DNA of 64,000 nt. Origin: Selaginella tamariscina. Its lineage: Eukaryota > Streptophyta > Lycopodiopsida > Selaginellales > Selaginellaceae. The position numbers and the translations under genes were made by a program. The DNA lies in contig PUQB01000190.1 in NCBI GenBank assembly GCA_003024785.1, positions 283,189 through 347,188 on the forward strand, written 5' to 3'. This document shows, one piece after another, positions 1 through 12,741 of this stretch; position 1 is the stretch's first letter; the number at the start of each line of letters is the position of its first letter. The notes under the pieces were generated by a model, which was not told the origin of the DNA, searched no databases, and saw only the letters and a program-made list of their open reading frames with translations.

Positions 1-39
1 GATTTTATGAAGAATTGATATGAAATATTGTGTTTTTAG

Positions 40-729
40 GGATGATGAGATCATTCTCTCTGTATAAGAGGCCTTCGCGCGGGGCTCCACTATGGATGGA
101 ATTGAAGTTTCTAATACAGGTACTGTGTCAAATCTATGTTTTTGGTGTATAATTGTTGATTTTCTCCATAAAACTTGCTTATGTATGTGTATCCCATATG
201 CAGATCATGAGGAGGAAATCGACCCGTTCCATGGCACTTATCACTGCCTCACATTTGTGTTGCGCTCATCTGTTCAGCGTTATTTGGTTATCACATCGGG
301 TATGAATTTATATGCATATATCATATATAAGCATATCTCTGCGGGTGTATATTGAGACATATGTATATGATATTCTATGTGTTTCTTGATATATGAACAA
401 AGACTTACATATAGTATAAGACATTATCAAAATATGCGTGTATATAGAGTTCGAATATTATGTTATATATGGATGCATATGATTTTCATGCTGCATATAG
501 ATTGTATAAACAAAGCAAAGACATATACAGGCACGTGTGTGTGTGTATCATATACGCCATGATCAGAATACACTATACGTGTGTATGTTGTTTGTATATC
601 CATATATAAGGTGTATGTGTGTGTGGTGTGTACGTATATTTTCTGCCTCTTATCATTAATATAAACTTATAATGAGACGGACATGCACATATGTCATTTA
701 AGCCATGATCAGATATTGAAATGTGTGTT

Positions 730-761
<32 letters not shown>

Positions 762-1888
762 TAAATATAAAGCTCTGATTATTACCATACATACGCGCAC
801 ATGCATACAAATGGGTTTGAGAATGTTTTAACTATTTTACGGACTGCTTTTAAATATTTAGCGAAGGGCAGGTGTTGCTCCTTTAGAATTCTCTCTGCCT
901 TTGTGTTTTAAACTTAAGTTTGTACCTTTATCATGCCCACGAGCGTGCAAAGAGATTTCTTTTCTATTTTATTAATTTAACATGGGCACACGCACGGAAA
1001 CACAGAAACACGTATAAGCATATTGTCATGTCAACCCTTCATTGTGGATTTAAGACATACAGTATATAACCGAGATGCGTTGTTCTTTCTCTTCCCCCCA
1101 CACACAACACCAAAACAGATAACTACATACATGATACACCCTTTTGTTGAGCAGAGTTGTGAACATACCATTACCATATATCGCAAGGGACTCGGTTTTG
1201 GTGATAATTCATTGGCTCAAGGTAACTAAATTCGTGCGCGTGCGCACACAGACACAAACATTGTAACATGAATATGAATTTTGAACGAAGTTGTAAATAA
1301 TGGAATTGTTTGAATGTGCACAGGCTTTGTTGTGAGTGTATGCTTGATAGGCGCTTTTGCTGGATGTGCAATCAGCGGCACTGTTGCTGATAAACTAGGA
1401 CGTAGACGGGCTTTTCAACTATGTTCACTTCCATTGCTTGCCGGTGCCATTCTCAGGTATATAAGTATATATCTTTATGTTTGTGTGTGTACATACAGCT
1501 GTATACACTTATGAGCATATATTTTCTTTCAAAGTTTGTCATCTGACTCCTAATAGACCCCTAATGCTGCAGTGCAAAGTCTCCGAATTTGCAAGTCATG
1601 CTGCTTGGTCGTCTTCTAGTTGGATGTGGTCTCGGAATTGGAGCTCCAGTTCTTGCTCTTTATGTTTCCGAGGTATATAAAGAAGATACCACCATGGATA
1701 CTACATAATGTATAGCGACATATTAAACTATTCTAATTATTATTATGAAAAGCTAACTAATCTTCTTGCAGGTTGCACCACACGTGTTCGTGGATCATAT
1801 GGAAGCTTTCCGCAAATTGCAACTTGTATTGGTCTTCTTGTTGCACTCGTGGTTGGTCTTCCTATCGACTCCATACCTGACTGGTAAA

Positions 1889-1919
<31 letters not shown>

Positions 1920-4009
1920 ATGGTGTATGCATGCATGTATATAATCAACACTTTTGTTTGTACAAGGTGGAGGGCATGCTTTTGGATCCCGACTATTCCA
2001 GCTGCATTACTTTTACTCGGAATGGAATTCTGTGCTGAAAGTCCACGATGGTTATTTAAGGTGGGTCAACAATTGATATATTTATTTATCATAGATTTAT
2101 CTTTGTTGTTGTTGTGTGTTATATTTCATCGATAGTTAAACCATTTTGTTCATGTTATGTAATTCAGTTTATATGACTAATATATAATAAGAATTTAGCA
2201 GTGATAGTAGGGTATCACTTGGTTTCAGTTCAGTTACGTTCATGTGTGTATCACTGTACACGTGTATTATTTATAAAAATTGAGACACATATTACAGAAT
2301 TCTAGGTGTACGAAGCAGAGCATGAGAAGCTGGAAAGGCTATGGGGAGCAGCCCATTCAAAAGCTGCCATGTCAGAGCTTGTTCAGAATGAACCCGAAGA
2401 TAATACTGACTTAAACTCGTCGTGGAAAGATCTTTCGAAAGACGCTACGTTAAATATGTGTATAATGTATCTACACATCGTACAGTGTATACTAGATAAA
2501 ATTGCTATTCTAACGAAGTATATTTGTTATCTGATATGCAGGTGTTTATTAGGGGGTGCACTGTTTGCTCTACAGCAGTTCTCCGGCATCAATGCAATAT
2601 TTTATTTTTCCTCCACCGTGTTGAAGAACGCCGGAGTGTCTTCTGATTTAGCAGCAACAGTCTCTGTTGGAGCTGTAAACTTAATAGGTCCGTATACGTG
2701 TGTGTTCCCGTATGTATAAATCCATACACATGTATGGTGTATGTGTTGCTGTGATCCACGTCTGAGTGTCTCTCTCTCTCTCTCTCTCCTTATGTATGTA
2801 TGTATCTGTGTGTGTGTGTGTATTGCATTGCTAATGTGTTTCATGTATACTGACAAATATATAATATTGCAGGATCATGCGTTGCAGCGCTTTTGATGGA
2901 CAGAATAGGACGTCGGAAACTCATGATGTATAGCTTCACTGGAATGGTACTGCAATAAATCTACATAGAAGTGTACACACACGTAGATATCGGGCTGGGT
3001 GTGTGTGTGACATATATTTGTTCTAAAAGTTCAGTATATATAAGATATGTATGTATGTGCGTGCATATGTGTATGTAGACACATTTGTCAATACGAATAT
3101 ATATTTTGCAGGCTATATCCATGGCAGTACAAGCAGCAGTGACCGCTCTAGAGATTTGAAGCCTGTACGTGCTACAACGACTCTCACAGGAACGCTTGTG
3201 TAAGCTAAAACACTTCTGTATCTTCTATGGATGTTATTTAGGTCTACAAATCTGCAGTCACACACATGCACACTTGTATTTCTATATTAATATACATATG
3301 TTAAGAATACAAAATATATAATATTAATGCAATGATTCTGCAGTTATGTTTTTTCATTTGCTGTTGGAGCGGGTCCTGTGCCGGCACTTCTACTCCCAGA
3401 AATAATTCCAATACGTATACGTGGTAAAGCTATGGCTTTCGCAATGTGCGTCCACTGGGTATGCGTGTGTGGTGTGCGCGAAACTTGTTATGCGATATGT
3501 CTCTCTCTCTCTCTCTCCCTGTCTGTGTGTGTGTATAACGTTATAGATATAAATACATGTGATAATTGTTATGTAGATATAACTTCTAATACCCATACGT
3601 ACACATACATACAAACATACATACGTACATATATACATGTACTTTTATGTATAAGTATACTAACTCATCCGTTCTGTGTTGTAAGGTTGCTCATTTTTTA
3701 GTGGGACTTCTATTTTTGCCACTGCTTAATGTAGCGGGTGCTGCTGTGCTGTACACTTTCTTCTCCTGTGTTTGCTTCTTCGCTACCGTATTTGTGAAGA
3801 ACAACGTGGTTGAAACCAAGGGCAAGTCCTTAGAGGTAAACTCCCATAAATTATATATCTTAAATTTTGTGTATTTGTTACATTATGTATATTATAATTT
3901 ACTATATACGTAGTACATCAAAATAAAAAATAGTGTATATATCTAATTTTCTTTATCTCTATCTGTATATGTGCAGGACCTGGAGACACTGTTGATGTCC
4001 GGAGTATAA
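40..4009 (+). CDS. SGB1: SGB1/plastidic glucose transporter-like MFS sugar porter, 5' end outside window
   Basis: A 12-helix proton-coupled sugar porter of the plant pGlcT/SGB1 group, expected in a plastid or Golgi membrane; the substrate is inferred to be a hexose. Exons read by eye: 40-119, 204-299, 1155-1221, 1324-1456, 1573-1672, 1772-1883, 1967-2060, 2306-2457, 2542-2687, 2873-2946, 3112-3199, 3344-3458, 3686-3835, 3977-4009, all with GT-AG introns. Family motifs appear in order: ALFGYHIG then GVVN; ADKLGRRRAFQL (loop 2-3); GRLLVGCGLGIG; FCAESPRWLF (the PESPRWL motif); ALQQFSGINAIFYFSS; MDRIGRRKL (loop 8-9); AVGAGPVPALLLPE; and VVETKGKSLE before the stop at 4007. Exons 204-299, 1155-1221, 1772-1883 and 3112-3199 each look one base short of an open frame, although flanking phases agree. 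This is either a young pseudogene or consensus error. Family assignment is firm; intactness and the SGB1 symbol are less so. Confidence 0.85.
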
Positions 4010-5320
4010 GACAGGTATATTCTTTTTGGGTCCTAGTTTTAAACAGAAAGCTAATTACATAAATTTTAACAAAGGTAATTGATCTTCTCGATTTAGTATC
4101 ATTACTTCATACTTATTTTATAAAATTTAGATATACATTACATACATAAGTTAATTTAAATTATTAAATTACCTTAATATTTTATTAGTTAATCTTATGT
4201 ATTAATTATAAGTATTTCTGATTATTTTAACTAATTTTAGTTATCAAAAGGAAATATCTGAAAATATGAACTAGTTTAGCAGTAAACTAACTATTAACTA
4301 ATTATTTTATTAATTAATTATAAAATATTATAAAATCATTGCTTTTTTGAGTAATTATTATATTTGTAAGATTAAAAATTACTAAAACACGATGATTTAT
4401 GTTAATGCCTAATGCATAAATAACATAAAAGTAAAATCATTTGATAAATAGGTATATAGTTATCAATTATGATCAATTTACAAAGATTAATTCACATAAA
4501 TTTTAAAATGCTTTGTTAAAAAGTATGTCTACAAACTATTATAATTTTTAAATATAATAATAATAATGAAATCCTATTATTTATTATTGGTACCAAATTT
4601 TATAAATATGAAATATTAAATAATAAATTAATAATTTAATATTAATATATGCACCCCAATATTTCCAGTTAAGTAGATTATAAATTAATATTCAATACAC
4701 TTATTTACTAATTAAACATATTAATAATTTTAGAAGTATAATTAAAATTTAAAATATTCACTTTTTTAGTTTTTATAGGGCCTCCGTTAGCTTAACGCTT
4801 TCATAATTAACCCCATTTTGTATTAGTGATAATTAATTAAAACTTAATTAATTGATAAATATTAAAAACTAAGAAAATACATATATTTAAAGAAAATTAT
4901 ATATTCCAAATCATGTATATAAATAAAATGCATTCTGAAAGAGGCTACAGGTCTTTCTCCTCCTCAAAATGCATATAAATCGTTAAAATAATTAACTTAA
5001 CCTTGATTAGGGAATGGGGGTTGAATTGACAATTGAATTGTAAGTATAAAAATAAACTTAACTAAGCGAATCACAAATGGAGATAACAGAAACGACTTTA
5101 TATTAGGATAAATTAAATTAAATAAAGAGCAATTGTACTTTTATAGATTATTTATAATAGTTTATTAATTGTAACTTAATTTTAAAGTATTAATAGGTTT
5201 TATATCATAAGAATTTGTATATGCATTTGAGTGTACGTGTGTTCTCATTTAACTAGTAGCAATGTGTAAGTTTATAAACTCTCTCATATAAACTTATGAG
5301 AGAGAGAGAGAGAGTTTCAA
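4010..5320. other. AT-rich spacer, no gene seen
   Basis: The stretch downstream of the sugar porter stop is very AT-rich, with many TTAATTAA-like runs. I see no coding signal. The 3' UTR and polyadenylation region of the transporter presumably lie in the first few hundred bases, but no single site stands out. Confidence 0.6.
5288..5315. repeat. (GA)n microsatellite inside a small inverted repeat
   Basis: An (AG)n run follows ACTCTCTCATATAAACTTATGAGAGAG, so TATAAACTTATGAGAGAG and its near complement face each other. It lies directly beside the tRNA-like element at 5327-5399. Confidence 0.6.
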
Positions 5321-5326
5321 AAAAAA

Positions 5327-5399
5327 TGGGATGCCGGGAATCGAAACGGATTTCAAATATCTGACCATTAGATAGACTTTGATATCCACTACACCCCTA
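5327..5399 (-). ncRNA. tRNA-like / SINE-head element (Pol III box B)
   Basis: On the minus strand a 73-base stretch begins GGGGTGTAGTGG and ends TTTCGATTCCCGGCATCCC, followed by a T8 run. The end carries a good box B (GTTTCGATTCC). The first and last bases can pair as an acceptor-like stem (GGGGTG with CATCCC, allowing G-U). The middle does not fold into a convincing anticodon arm, so it is more likely a tRNA-derived SINE head or a tRNA pseudogene than a working tRNA. The T run would act as a Pol III terminator. Confidence 0.4.
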
Positions 5400-6440
5400 C
5401 AACATGTTAATCAATGTCGCATGTTCCGTTATATAAGCGGGAATCTTATAAAGTGTTATCCGTAAACCATTACAGTCGTGTCTGTTCAATAAATCTTATC
5501 AAACGATCGTAATTTAGAAACATATTTTTTAAATCTCCTTAAATCAGAAAATCCTTGAATCATTACACATATTATTATGGTTACACATATTTAAATGCAA
5601 ATCTCTTTAAATTATACACAGGCCAATGGCAATTAAGAAATATTAGTATATGTAATTAATCTCAATGACAAGTATATTTAATGTATGTATATATATGCAC
5701 ACATCTATACATGTATATCTATACAACTCTAAAATACAAATAGATACCAACAGCTCAATATTATTTAAATATAAATTGACTTGTTTACAACTAAATGATA
5801 GCTAACTGACTCCCAAAGATTCAAAAAATATATATTATTAAAGAACTATTTCCAACCTGTGTATATCACTATTATATATAAAATTACAAATAATAAAATA
5901 ATTGTCGGTGCCACCGTTTATCTCAATCAATGTAATCTTCTGTTTTCATGGCGACATGTACATTCACAAGATTGTTTTTTTCAAATATAATTTAATTTAT
6001 TTGAGTTCTTGGTGATGTGAACAATGCTCCAGTGATTTTCTAATATATAATGAACGATTTTTTCACAATATGTTGGAGGTAACAATTGACTCCATTGACG
6101 ATGTTTTGATCCACTCGGAAGAAACATGTAACGGTTTTCGTTACAGAATGATTTAAGAGGAGAAATGAGAGCCAGCTTGCACTTGGACACATTGTATGCA
6201 CTGGTGATGGTAAAATTGAATAGCCTTGATACTAAAGCAGTGGATTGGTTAAGTAGACTCAAAAGCTAAACCAGCGACATTAAATGTTATTGTACTTGTG
6301 AAATGAAAGGTTTTTTATTTTATTTTTCTGTCACTTGACAAGTTGAAAATAGAAATAACAAAAAGTTAAAAAGGCTTGCATAAATTTTAAGGCCTGGAGA
6401 AAGCTCACAAAACATAAATATAAATGTGTGTGCGTGGGGT
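5400..6440. other. AT-rich spacer with an unrecognised 93-codon ORF
   Basis: Mostly AT-rich. An open frame on the minus strand (6262-5981, 93 codons) has no motif I recognise and no clear splice or promoter context; it may be chance or a transposon remnant. Nothing else is seen. Confidence 0.4.
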
Positions 6441-6442
6441 GT

Positions 6443-6502
6443 GTATTGAGCGTATAGGCGATAAACGAGACTGTATCGAGCGTACAGGCGATAAACGGGA
6501 CA
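6443..6502. repeat. two-copy 30-bp tandem repeat
   Basis: Units 6443-6472 and 6473-6502 share GAGCGTA-AGGCGATAAACG-GAC with only a few differences. No function is evident. Confidence 0.7.
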
Positions 6503-6757
6503 TTCTGATCCATCATATTAATAATGCATATGTTTATTAATACCATATACATACGTATTTATCATCAACAGACGTACAAGAGATTATGCCCACGCACGCA
6601 CGTACTGGAGCCGTGGTGGTGACAAGCAACACAAGGTTGGAGATAACCCTGGAGAAGGCAGATGAGGAAATCCCTTAGACAGGTGGATACAAAATTTAAA
6701 AAGGAATTTAAGAGGTTAATAAAAAGCCACTAATCATTTTAGCCCTAAATCTTCTCA

Positions 6758-9647
6758 ATGGCGGACCTGGACGCCATGGACGAGGAGTGGGATGTTCTCC
6801 TTTACTACTGCATCGCAAATCCGGAAGAAGTGGATGCAAGTGAAGAGGTTGTTCGAAGGAGGGGAATCTGCACGGGAGTAGGTGCAGGCGCCACGTTTTT
6901 TGATGCCGTCGAGGCCGTGAAGCGAGCGAGCGGCGTGAAACAAGTGGATGACGTCCACCGTCTTAGACTCACACCCCAGCGTTCGTGGGTTGCAATCAGT
7001 CCTCAAGTTTCTGGATATGTTTGCAAGAAAGGGGATGAATTTTTCTTCAGAGTAATACGCCGAGGCGTGCCCCATGGTATCGGCGGATCTGGTAAGCTTG
7101 TTTTCCCATCTTCAAAGCTGTGAATTTGTTATTGAGGATGTATGGATCTGTGTTTGCCCCGGTCGACTTTCTTTGCTTCTTGGATCTGGACACTTGCATT
7201 CTCTAGCGCGTGCTTTTCTTGTTTGGCCCCTTGATTCTGTGCCTTCTGCGTTGTTTTGCATCGTTGATCCCTTTGTTCTGGCTGTGGTGTTTGAGTGCCC
7301 TCTAATCTGTCATCAGAGGCGAGTACGGACTGGAGGGTGCCTGGTCAAAGGGTTGAGAAGCTGAAGCTCCAGTTTAGTAAACAGTTACGTCAAGCTAGAG
7401 TTGTGATGGATAGCACACTGAGGTCAGACTCGGGACCTTTGGAGCTTGATAATGGACAGCTGGATCTCAGGCCATTGGTAATTATTTCACAATCAAAGGC
7501 AGGAGATGCACATTGGAAACCCTGATAGGGGCTGGGGCGGAGATCTTCAACACGTATATGTCCAACTTGCAAGCGGACTTGCATAAAAGGGCGAATTCTT
7601 TGCGATGATGGTGGCATATCCAGGTGCCGGGAAGACAACTATAGGAACAGATTTTCCCAGATTGCTTAGAAGGTTTTGGATTGAGAGAGCAGACGGGTTG
7701 AACAGATTCTCAGGTTTGTATGGAAAGGCAGGGATGCCCCAAACAAGAAGGCCTTTGTGAGCATGGTCAACGACTCCCTCCAGCTTGGTTTTGAGATTTG
7801 CATGTATCACTCAGTAGCTGCGTCTCCGGATGGTGGTGTTCTCTGGCCAGAGATGGGCCTACCAGCAGAGTGTCTTTTGGCGCTGAGGTGTCTACATGCA
7901 GCACTTAGTCGCCATCTAGTGTGCTTGACTACCTGGAATTCTTGCACTCGCTCGAACTGCACTGCCAGGGCTTAAGCAGCATTTGAGACTCGAGGATGTT
8001 GTCTTGTTTATCAGACAAGAATTCGGGATTGAGGAGGACAAGCGGATCCTTCTATCCTGGTTCTTTGACGATTAAATGCTGCTAGGGCTCCAGCTGGTCA
8101 AGCTAGCTTTGCACAGAACATGCTGTCCTTTTGTAGATTGGGCACATATACATCGGGCGAGGGGCAGTGATGATATACATCTGGCGACCGGCATACAGCG
8201 GAAAATACACCGGAACACCTTTGTAGTGATGAGTGGTGCAACAACTATGGCTTTCAAGCGAACCGGGAGGGCAAATCGATCTTTGTGCCACTAGGCCTCT
8301 CTTACTCCATGAAGTTGAACAAGTGGTTAGTGCATTCTTGCGGAGACTTGCTATTGAATGAAAGAATCCAGTTGGTCTGCCTCCAGTACTAAATGCTGCT
8401 CTGCCATTGACTGGTGGACATCCTAGGCTCATTGCCTATCTGCTGCGGGCCGTATACAGCACTTTATCAGCAAAGTTGATGCCCGATGTTTTTGGAGCAC
8501 CTTCAATCAGCACCTTCCACTCCTCGATTTATGTCAACAGTTATCTTGAGATTGTTGGTGTTGATGCACTCTGACGGGTATTTCAAGAATATTCCGATCC
8601 ATCTCGCATGCGGCTTGTTATGGCGGTCATTCGCACGTCTCTTCTTGCTCGCTCAGTGAAGAGGTCGACCAAGATCTTAGAAGGAGAATTCGATGATACA
8701 TACGCAGACGCAGAAGCCCAAGGTCTTCTTGCATTTGGACTGGACAGCAACTAAATCTTGAGGCCATATTTCCTTTGGCAACTTAGAGGCCCGGGTGTTT
8801 GTCTTCAATCCTCTTTTGATAAGACTTCTTTTGGAGTCCAAAGCAGCATGCCCATCCCACAGTTTCACTTGATTGGTTGGAGGGAGAAAGAGATCATGAC
8901 TTGTTTGGGATTCGGTTTAATATTCTGTTGTACAAGGAGCTTACGGTGAGGACCAGCCATTTCGGCTGGTGATATTCTTCCCAGCACTGGGTCATTCCGA
9001 CTCGATACAGTACATTGGAGTTCTCTGTTCCTTGCAACGGTTTAAGGAGCATAAGGTGACTGGCAAGTTGGACACGCTTGAGAAGTTTATGGATTGTATC
9101 AATGCCAACAAAGATTGTTGGGCTTTCATTGGACCCGGTACTCTGGCTGCAGACTCGTGGCTGGTTTTGCGGGTTCACGCAGCGGGAAAGACTCTACATT
9201 TTTCTTGAGAGCAAGACGTCAACAAAGACGGTAGAAGATCACAAGATGATATCCGAGATGGTGAAAGACTTGAAGATATGGGTGCAATCCAGTGGAGGAC
9301 GTGGACATAGAACTGGACGAAGGATTGGCTGGAAAGCGTCGGAAGCGCCGAGTTGTTGATTATTCGGAAGATTCTGAAGACCAAGACCCGGCGGAAGACC
9401 AGGATGACGGGACTACGTTGAAGAAGAAGAAGAAGATGACATGATACGCAGGCGGGAGCAGAGTTCTGGGGACCTCAGAATCCCTCTAGACAAAGTGCTG
9501 TTTGTTTACAATACAGAGGAAAATGTCCGGGTCAATTCTGGCGGATCATGGTTGAAGAGGCACCTCATTTTAGCGAGGCATCATGAAAATAGTCCGTGGC
9601 ACATGCTTTCTAAGATCAGCCACCTCCTTGAGCAAGGTTTTATGTAA
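6758..9647 (+). pseudogene. decayed Crinkler/RHS-like P-loop NTPase-nuclease gene (fossil)
   Basis: GC content rises sharply here and coding-like pieces of one family follow each other on the plus strand. The first piece (6758-7091) is a 111-codon open frame starting MADLDAMDEEWDV that ends at a good GTAAGC donor. A Walker A-like motif, AYPGAGKTT, lies near 7614-7650. A helical piece reading DVVLFIRQEFGIEEDKRI lies near 7998-8050. A GGHPRLIAYLL motif lies near 8412. Near 9140-9240 come AADSWLVLRV and, shortly after, FLESKTS, which together resemble the D...ExK core of a restriction-endonuclease-like fold. This order (NTPase, GGHPR box, nuclease-like end) is what I know of Crinkler/RHS-type proteins. 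The copy is broken in many places (roughly ten or more) and is treated as a fossil. Family assignment is inference from motifs. Confidence 0.45.
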
Positions 9648-10014
9648 TGCAAAACATCTCCTATTCTTGTAAGTGGGCAAAAATAGCACTTTTAAGGCCA
9701 AATTGTGTGTACACTGTACGGATGTGATGACATGGTAGTACGGACACTAATGTCAGCATGCAGCCTGCAAATTAGATCTCCCCATGCAAAATGAAGATAC
9801 GTTCACAAGTGATGGTGTGACGAGGTGGCATAGCCTCTTCCAAACTTTGATGACTTAAAAAAGCTGAGCTAATAAATTCATTAGGTAGCTAGAAAGTTTG
9901 AAGATAAACTTATTATTAATCATGAATAAATTTAAGAAAACTCACTGAGTGGACAAATGCTTATAAATAACATATTATAGCTCGATTGAAATCAGAATGT
10001 CAATTTCAAGATAC
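9648..10014. other. spacer between two convergent fossils
   Basis: About 370 bases with no coding signal; it separates the plus-strand fossil from the minus-strand one. Confidence 0.5.
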
Positions 10015-11350
10015 TTAGACAAATTGAGACCTCATATCTTCAGCAGTCCGTTTCACACGCACCCGGTGGTACCAACTTTTGCATTCACCACAGATTATCC
10101 AGTCATCCCCTTCCCATAGGCCACACTCTTCACACTCCTCATCTTCAGATTCGAATAGAGGCCGCTTCTCACGAGCAGCACGCTCCTTGTCTTCCATCAC
10201 CTGCTGCAGCGATAATCAGGTACCAGCTTTGCTGAGGAGAATCAACTGCTTCGCCTCATTCAACTCCTCGATCGAATAACTGAACCGCTTTCTTTTTTGT
10301 TAACCGTCAGCATCCGTTTCGGGTGTTTCCAGCTGATGTCAGCATCCGTTTTGGGTGTCTTGAGCTTGGTATACGACAGCTCACGATAACCCTCCGGAAT
10401 GACTCGCATGAAGATTGGTTTCTGCTGGCCAATTGATTCGCAAACTTAACCAACTCTTCATAATCGGATTTCTGCTCGAGTGACTTGGAGGAGGTACTGA
10501 AACCTCCCGGCAATCGAATCCACCAAGGGAAAAGTGCGACTCAGCAGAAGCACGTACTTGTCCCTGTCGGTATCGGTGAAGGTGAAACTGTTGCCATAGT
10601 GACGCTTGATGTCCGCCGGTGGAAGAGCAATCCTCGAACCATCAGAAAGAGGGCACTTAACGTCTCAGACTCTCATGAGCGAAGTCCTCAAAAACACCTC
10701 CTGCAGCAGTACTTTGGTCCTGTCTTGTTTCTCCAGCTTAGCTCTGTAGAATCCTGGCCAAACCGCTCAAACTTCATGTTATGCTCGGATCCTATGTGAC
10801 GTAACCGGCTCCTGCAACATCTTCACGTAATACTCTACCGCCCATGAAAGTTCACGCCGGAAGTGCCGAACAGTAGCACTCGCATAGCCTGGGCAGTTGA
10901 AAATGTCCCGCTCTTCTCCTGTCAAGGAGTACTCAGTCCTCTGCAAGTTGTCCTGCCACTTTCTGTTCCACAGAAACAGAACTAACAGTTCGGCAGGCTT
11001 CCACACGCACATGTGGAGGACTGTGAAGTATCCCTCGTCCATATTCTTCTGCTTCTAGAGCACCATTGCCAGGTTTTGGACTGGCGAAAAGCACAGCGCG
11101 ACCGAGTAAATTGCGTACGCCATTGAACCTCTGTGCCGCCTTCTGTGTTACACTACAATCGAGTAGCCCAACTGGCGTAGCTGTGATACGAAGTACCACA
11201 AACAGCATGACTTGCTGATCCCGGGATTTCCAGAAAGATGCGTGAACTTGTAGTTGTCGTTGAAAACCTTGTGGAAGGCCCTCTTACAGCAATTCGGAGC
11301 AGCTTCATAAAGCCATCCTTGATAGTGAAGTCGTCGTCGCGCAGGGGCAC
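10015..11350 (-). pseudogene. second decayed Crinkler/RHS-like gene with a PHD-like finger (fossil)
   Basis: Read on the minus strand, the stretch contains GNPGISKSCCLWYF near 11230-11190, a P-loop very close to the GNPGIGKS form of Crinkler/RHS-type NTPases. Next come a region rich in aromatic and acidic residues (MDEGYFTVLHMCVWKPAEL, 11042 downwards) and a helical piece (TDRDKYVLLLSRTFPLVDSI) near 10580-10520. Last is a 61-codon open frame (10200-10015) with CEECGLWEGDDWIICGECK, then W-H, a Cys-pair pattern like half of a PHD or FYVE finger. It faces the first fossil tail to tail. The two share type but are not obvious copies. Several breaks are present; treated as a fossil. Confidence 0.42.
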
Positions 11351-11559
11351 CTCAGAGATATCTGCAATTTAATCACAACACAAGAAAACACAATAAATCC
11401 AAACAGATGCCGGCCATCGAGCACAAAATGCACATAACTGACACACACTATGGCATAGGAGACCACAAGTAACGGACAAGGGACAATAGCAGCCAAAACA
11501 TAAATAACACTTACCAGCATGACCAGGAGCAGGAGCTGAAACACAGATTTGTCATCGAC

Positions 11560-12044
11560 AAGCCAAAATCAGTGTTACATGTAAAGCCATGTAAGAGTGA
11601 ACAGAACAATAATGTACATTGAAAATTAAATGGGCATGTTTATAATCTTATTTCTTAATAATTAATAATTTTATTTATTTAATTAATATTTTTTATTATT
11701 AAAAGAATATTCTTTAGAATAATATATGTTTAAAAAATATATATTCTTTAGAATATATATTTAAAAATAAAATATTCTTTAGAACATTTTATTTTTATAA
11801 CTAACCCTTTAATAAATTATAGCATCTATGCACCAAAAATTAAATTAATAATATTATAAACGTAAAAGGTATTAAGTTATATAATATATTATATTTAAAA
11901 TTATATGGTTGAATATAAAAGTTATTAAAAAGCATGAGAGATACATTATAAATATTTATGTTATTATTAAAATATTAATATTTAAATATAACATTAATTA
12001 GAAATTTGTACTAGTAATAATATATATTATATATATATATATAT

Positions 12045-12085
<41 letters not shown>

Positions 12086-12740
12086 CAAAATCCTATATGG
12101 TCAATCTTCCATATCTTTTTATAAATTTATATATTTAAGAAAACAATTTGGTACTATTATTAAAAAGTTAATTATAATTATGAATATTAAATATACTATA
12201 TTTTGTAATTTGTAATTGCTTTAAACTTCAAAAACATACATTCTTTTCAGTTTTATTAATCATAATTTTATCAATGCTTCTTGACATATACCTATATTAA
12301 ATGAATTTAACATTTATAAAATATGTTGAGTCTTTTTAAATTAGGAACCATGTTTTCTCTAAGCATCTATTATACCTTCCGCTCTCTTTTTCATATTATC
12401 TTTTTTGTGGTTAACCTTTACCATACTATTTATGTGATAACTTCAGGTATATCAATAATTTAACCCATCTAAATAGGTTGATTATATGACGCATCTAAAA
12501 TTAATAATGACGATCATTAGTTTTTTGAAGATCCTTGTAACAATCAAAATATGGTTTAGGTTTTTTATTTTTTTGTCCAACAAAGTGTGAAATTTGCACT
12601 TCTACATCACTATTGACTTTATGTCGTATGCACTCATTGATGTTGTTTTAATCTCCTCCTGCCACTTTGTTTTAGGTTAAAAAGGGTTTTTAATTTTGTA
12701 TTTGTGGCAACATGCCCTTTTAACTTTCAAACAACATTCT
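11560..12740. other. AT-rich spacer with (TA)n tract
   Basis: Extremely AT-rich DNA with a long (TA)n run at about 12021-12080. I see no coding signal, promoter or RNA gene. Confidence 0.65.
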
Positions 12741-12741
12741 C

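Noticed and set aside
573-806. Minus-strand 77-codon frame
   Set aside because: Consists of a (CA)n microsatellite and flanks inside an intron of the sugar porter gene.
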